DNA of 61,908 nucleotides from Acidocella sp. 20-57-95 (GTDB lineage Bacteria > Pseudomonadota > Alphaproteobacteria > Acetobacterales > Acetobacteraceae). Below are positions 61,902-61,908 of the stretch, one piece after another; within the stretch, counting starts at the first letter, position 1; every line of letters begins with the position of its first letter. The position numbers and the translations under genes are program-made. Under the pieces are notes generated by a model that was not told the origin of the DNA, did no database searches, and saw nothing but the letters and a program-made list of their open reading frames with translations. The DNA lies in NCBI GenBank assembly GCA_002255575.1, contig NCAT01000011.1, positions 1 to 61,908 of the forward strand, written 5' to 3'.

Positions 61902-61908
61902 AGGGCAA

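Larger units (their letters stand above)
56316..61908. mobile_element. Putative integrated replicon-like element downstream of tRNA-Glu (right end outside window)
   Basis: From the tRNA-Glu 3' end to the window edge there are no housekeeping genes. The stretch holds TACGG repeats, a lone membrane-protein gene, a serine recombinase, and a replication-type module (prim-pol, AAA+/SF3-like ATPase, two small unknown proteins). Composition and coding density differ from the backbone. The left boundary is inferred from the tRNA; the right boundary was not seen. No tyrosine integrase gene was found beside the tRNA. Confidence 0.6.

Overview
The window reads as chromosome of a GC-rich alphaproteobacterium. 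Backbone gene orders typical of that class are present: folK-rpoZ-rsh-acpS, sdhCDAB, rluD facing rpoH, and xseA back to back with purD. A fused PcaD-PcaC protein and the general gene content suggest Acetobacteraceae, perhaps a relative of Acidocella or Acidiphilium, but that placement is inference. Genes are packed tightly, and many neighbours share a 1- or 4-base stop/start overlap (TGATG, ATGA, GTGA or TTGA), so operons can be read directly from the sequence. Several starts are TTG or GTG.

Layout, left part. 1-46 is the 3' end of a tRNA-Gly(GCC) followed by a terminator, then an epoxide-hydrolase-like enzyme and a SOUL-type haem-binding lipoprotein. 1787-7963 (minus) is a complete protocatechuate branch of the beta-ketoadipate pathway, transcribed pcaL(DC)-pcaH-pcaG-pcaF-pcaB-pcaI-pcaJ. 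8113-10808 holds a PhoR-like sensor kinase coupled to an LpoA-like lipoprotein, which diverges from rsmI with overlapping 5' ends. An MFS transporter and an XRE regulator follow. 13586-17129 (minus) is tatA-mtnB-mtnD-mtnC-lnt, joining Tat secretion, methionine salvage and lipoprotein N-acylation. gluQ with a CPBP protease, an HNH nuclease with a GlcG/HbpS-like protein, xseA, purD, an MsbA-like exporter and a phosphatase come next.

Middle part. 25766-30101 (minus) is an envelope operon: hldD-lgt-midA-pgeF and an unrecognised lipoprotein. ubiK, a small membrane protein and an ETF-beta-methyltransferase-like gene precede sdhCDAB (31710-35174). ahpC-ahpD with a divergent oxyR form a peroxide-defence locus. 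An omega-aminotransferase, an SDR enzyme, a GT2 glycosyltransferase and cytochrome b561 follow. 41896-45204 (minus) is slt-pgpA-pncC-panB, and dapA-smpB-cupin-sulfite-oxidase-like run the other way. A NYN/UDG5 pair, folK-rpoZ-rsh-acpS, a flavin-reductase-like gene, rpoH, rluD, and two small genes (DUF6476-like and a DUF2256 protein) lead to tRNA-Glu(TTC) at 56240-56315.

Right part. From the 3' end of tRNA-Glu to the window edge the content changes. There is a gene-poor stretch with TACGG repeats, a lone DUF2079-like membrane protein, a serine recombinase, and a minus-strand module of two small unknown proteins, a prim-pol primase and an AAA+/SF3-like ATPase with an atypical P-loop. This looks like an integrated replicon-like mobile element that continues beyond the window. 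It is the least ordinary part of the sequence. No CRISPR array, rRNA or insertion sequence was seen.
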